Below, one piece after another: positions 16,431 to 17,856 of a stretch of DNA of 17,856 nt (within the stretch, counting starts at the first letter, position 1; every line of letters starts with the position of its first letter). Made by a program: the position numbers and the translations under genes. The stretch comes from an uncultured Pseudomonadota bacterium (GTDB taxonomy: Bacteria; Pseudomonadota; Gammaproteobacteria; Burkholderiales; Casimicrobiaceae): NCBI GenBank assembly GCA_937958295.1, contig CALFEY010000248.1:1-17856 (forward strand), in the 5' to 3' direction. The notes below the pieces were generated by a model. It saw only the letters and a program-made list of their open reading frames with translations, was not told where the DNA came from and searched no databases.

Positions 16431-17856
16431 ATGAGCGCTCCCCTTCCTGCCGTGGTCAATGCCGATGCCCTCAAGGGCGACGGCGCGGGCTGTCACTCCG
16501 GCCGCGACCAGCTCGTCGCGGCGGCGCGGGCGGCGGGCAAGAGCGAGGTGCTCGATCGCTATGCGCGGGACTACCCCAAGGGCCCGCATGACCAGCCACA
16601 GTCGATGTGCCCCGCGTTCGGCAGCCTGCGCGTGGGGCTGCGGATGCGGCGCACGGCCACGGTGCTGTCCGGTTCGGCCTGCTGCGTGTACGGGCTCACC
16701 TTCACGTCGCACTTCTACGGCGCGCGCCGCACGGTGGGGTACGTCCCGTTCAACTCGGAGTCCCTCGTTACCGGCAAGCTTTTCGAGGATATCCGCGAGG
16801 CGGTGCACCAGCTGGCCGATCCTGCGCTGTACGACACCATCGTCGTGACCAATCTGTGCGTGCCCACGGCGAGCGGCGTGCCGCTGAAGCTGCTGCCCAA
16901 GCAGATCAACGGCGTGCGGATCATCGGCATCGACGTACCCGGCTTCGGCGTGCCCACGCATGCCGAAGCCAAGGACGTGCTGGCCGGGGCAATGCTCAAC
17001 TACGCGCGCCACGAGGCCACGCAAGGGCCGGTGGCAGCACCACGCGGCCACGACGCCGCGCGTGAGCGCAAGCCGAGCGTGACGCTGTTGGGCGAGATGT
17101 TCCCCGCCGATCCCGTGGGCCTTGGCATGATGCTCGAGCCACTGGGCCTCGCGGCGGGCCCGGTGGTACCCACGCGCGAATGGCGCGAGCTCTACGGCGC
17201 CCTCGACTGCGTGGCAGTGGCCGCAATCCATCCGTTCTACACGGCGAGCGTGCGCGAGTTCGAGGCCGCCGGGCGTCCCGTGGTGGGCTCCGCGCCGGTG
17301 GGAGTGGACGGTACGGAGGCCTGGCTGCAGGCCATCGGCGTATGTGCAGGCGTGGCGCAGGAGCGCATCGACGCCGCCAAGAACCGCATCCTGCCCGCGA
17401 TCAGAGGCGCGCTCGCGAAGATGCCGATCAAGGGTCGCATCACGCTGTCCGGCTACGAGGGCTCAGAGCTCATCGTCGCGCGGCTGCTGGTGGACAGCGG
17501 CGCCGATGTGCGCTACGTGGGCACCGCGTGTCCGCGCACGCCGTGGAGCGCCGCGGATTGCGCCTGGCTCGAGGCCAAGGGCGTGCGCGTGCAGTACCGC
17601 GCGTCGCTCGAGCAGGACCTCGCGGCCATGCACGAGTTCGCGCCGGACCTCGTCATCGGGACCACCCCCGTGGTGCAGGCGGCCAAGGAGGCTTCCACGC
17701 CTGCGCTCTACTTCACGAACCTCATCTCGGCTCGTCCGCTCATGGGACCGGCCGGCGCCGGCTCGCTCGCAGCCGTGGTCAATGCCGCGCTGGCGAACAA
17801 GGGGCGCTTCGACACCATGACCGCCTTCTTCGAGGGCGTGGGCGAGGGCCATGCCG
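16431..17856 (+). CDS. bchY: Chlorophyllide a reductase subunit Y, 3' end missing
   Basis: NifD/BchN-like subunit of chlorophyllide reductase that, with BchZ, holds a [4Fe-4S] cluster and the substrate. The frame opens at ATG 16431, three bases after the bchX stop, and stays open to the window edge (475 codons, last bases GCC G), so only a small C-terminal piece is missing for a protein of about 490-500 residues. Candidate cluster Cys are C21 (GAGCHSG), C60 (SMCPAFGS) and C84/C85 (SGSACCVYG), the last a close match to family sequence. Later segments PFNSESLVTG, IDVPGFGVPTHAEAKD and LLGEMFPADPVG also fit BchY. bchZ should follow. Confidence 0.96.
   Translation, partial: MSAPLPAVVNADALKGDGAGCHSGRDQLVAAARAAGKSEVLDRYARDYPKGPHDQPQSMCPAFGSLRVGLRMRRTATVLSGSACCVYGLTFTSHFYGARRTVGYVPFNSESLVTGKLFEDIREAVHQLADPALYDTIVVTNLCVPTASGVPLKLLPKQINGVRIIGIDVPGFGVPTHAEAKDVLAGAMLNYARHEATQGPVAAPRGHDAARERKPSVTLLGEMFPADPVGLGMMLEPLGLAAGPVVPTREWRELYGALDCVAVAAIHPFYTASVREFEAAGRPVVGSAPVGVDGTEAWLQAIGVCAGVAQERIDAAKNRILPAIRGALAKMPIKGRITLSGYEGSELIVARLLVDSGADVRYVGTACPRTPWSAADCAWLEAKGVRVQYRASLEQDLAAMHEFAPDLVIGTTPVVQAAKEASTPALYFTNLISARPLMGPAGAGSLAAVVNAALANKGRFDTMTAFFEGVGEGHA

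Overview
This window is most of one arm of a photosynthesis gene cluster from a GC-rich purple proteobacterium. It carries carotenoid genes (crtI, crtB, crtD, crtC, crtE, crtF), bacteriochlorophyll genes (bchI, bchD, bchC, bchX and the first 475 codons of bchY), a glutamyl-tRNA reductase paralogue, and a bacteriophytochrome with a heme oxygenase. A C5-pathway glutamyl-tRNA reductase, rather than the ALA synthase of Alphaproteobacteria, together with the order crtDC-bchID divergent from crtEF-bchCXY, points to Beta- or Gammaproteobacteria. I favour Burkholderiales (Rubrivivax-like), but the species cannot be read from the sequence.

Layout. (1) 51-3913, minus strand: crtI > crtB > a 50-residue membrane protein > hemA, closely packed and ending at a very strong hairpin (8-40). 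(2) 3914-4103: control region between divergent crtI and bphP, with a perfect TGT-N12-ACA (PpsR/CrtJ) box over a good sigma70-like crtI promoter. (3) 4104-6305, plus strand: a bacteriophytochrome with no kinase domain. (4) 6315-12192, minus strand: crtD > crtC > bchI > bchD > heme oxygenase, every junction an overlap (ATGA or GTGA at the last two). (5) 12193-12275: divergent crtD/crtE control region with another perfect PpsR box over the crtE -10. (6) 12276-17856, plus strand: crtE > 21-codon mini-ORF > crtF, then an internal bchC promoter with a perfect PpsR box over its -35, then bchC > bchX > bchY, running off the window (bchZ and puf genes are expected next by analogy).

How it fits together. 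CrtE makes GGPP, CrtB phytoene, CrtI desaturates it, and CrtC, CrtD and CrtF hydrate, desaturate and O-methylate the end groups toward spheroidene/spirilloxanthin-type carotenoids. HemA feeds ALA into tetrapyrroles, BchI and BchD are two of the three Mg-chelatase subunits, and BchX/BchY (with BchZ) and BchC act late in bacteriochlorophyll a synthesis. The heme oxygenase turns heme into biliverdin, the phytochrome chromophore. The phytochrome has PAS-GAF-PHY-PAS plus a short helical tail, like Rhodopseudomonas BphP1, which works by binding the repressor PpsR2. With PpsR-type boxes at three control regions, the window looks like a light-quality switch wired into its own target genes, although ppsR itself is not in view.

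The most unusual points are the heme oxygenase start codon fused to the bchD stop, the truncated and motif-divergent glutamyl-tRNA reductase, the almost leaderless crtI transcript, the lack of an ordinary start codon for crtC, and two unlisted small ORFs (1159-1311 and 13157-13222).
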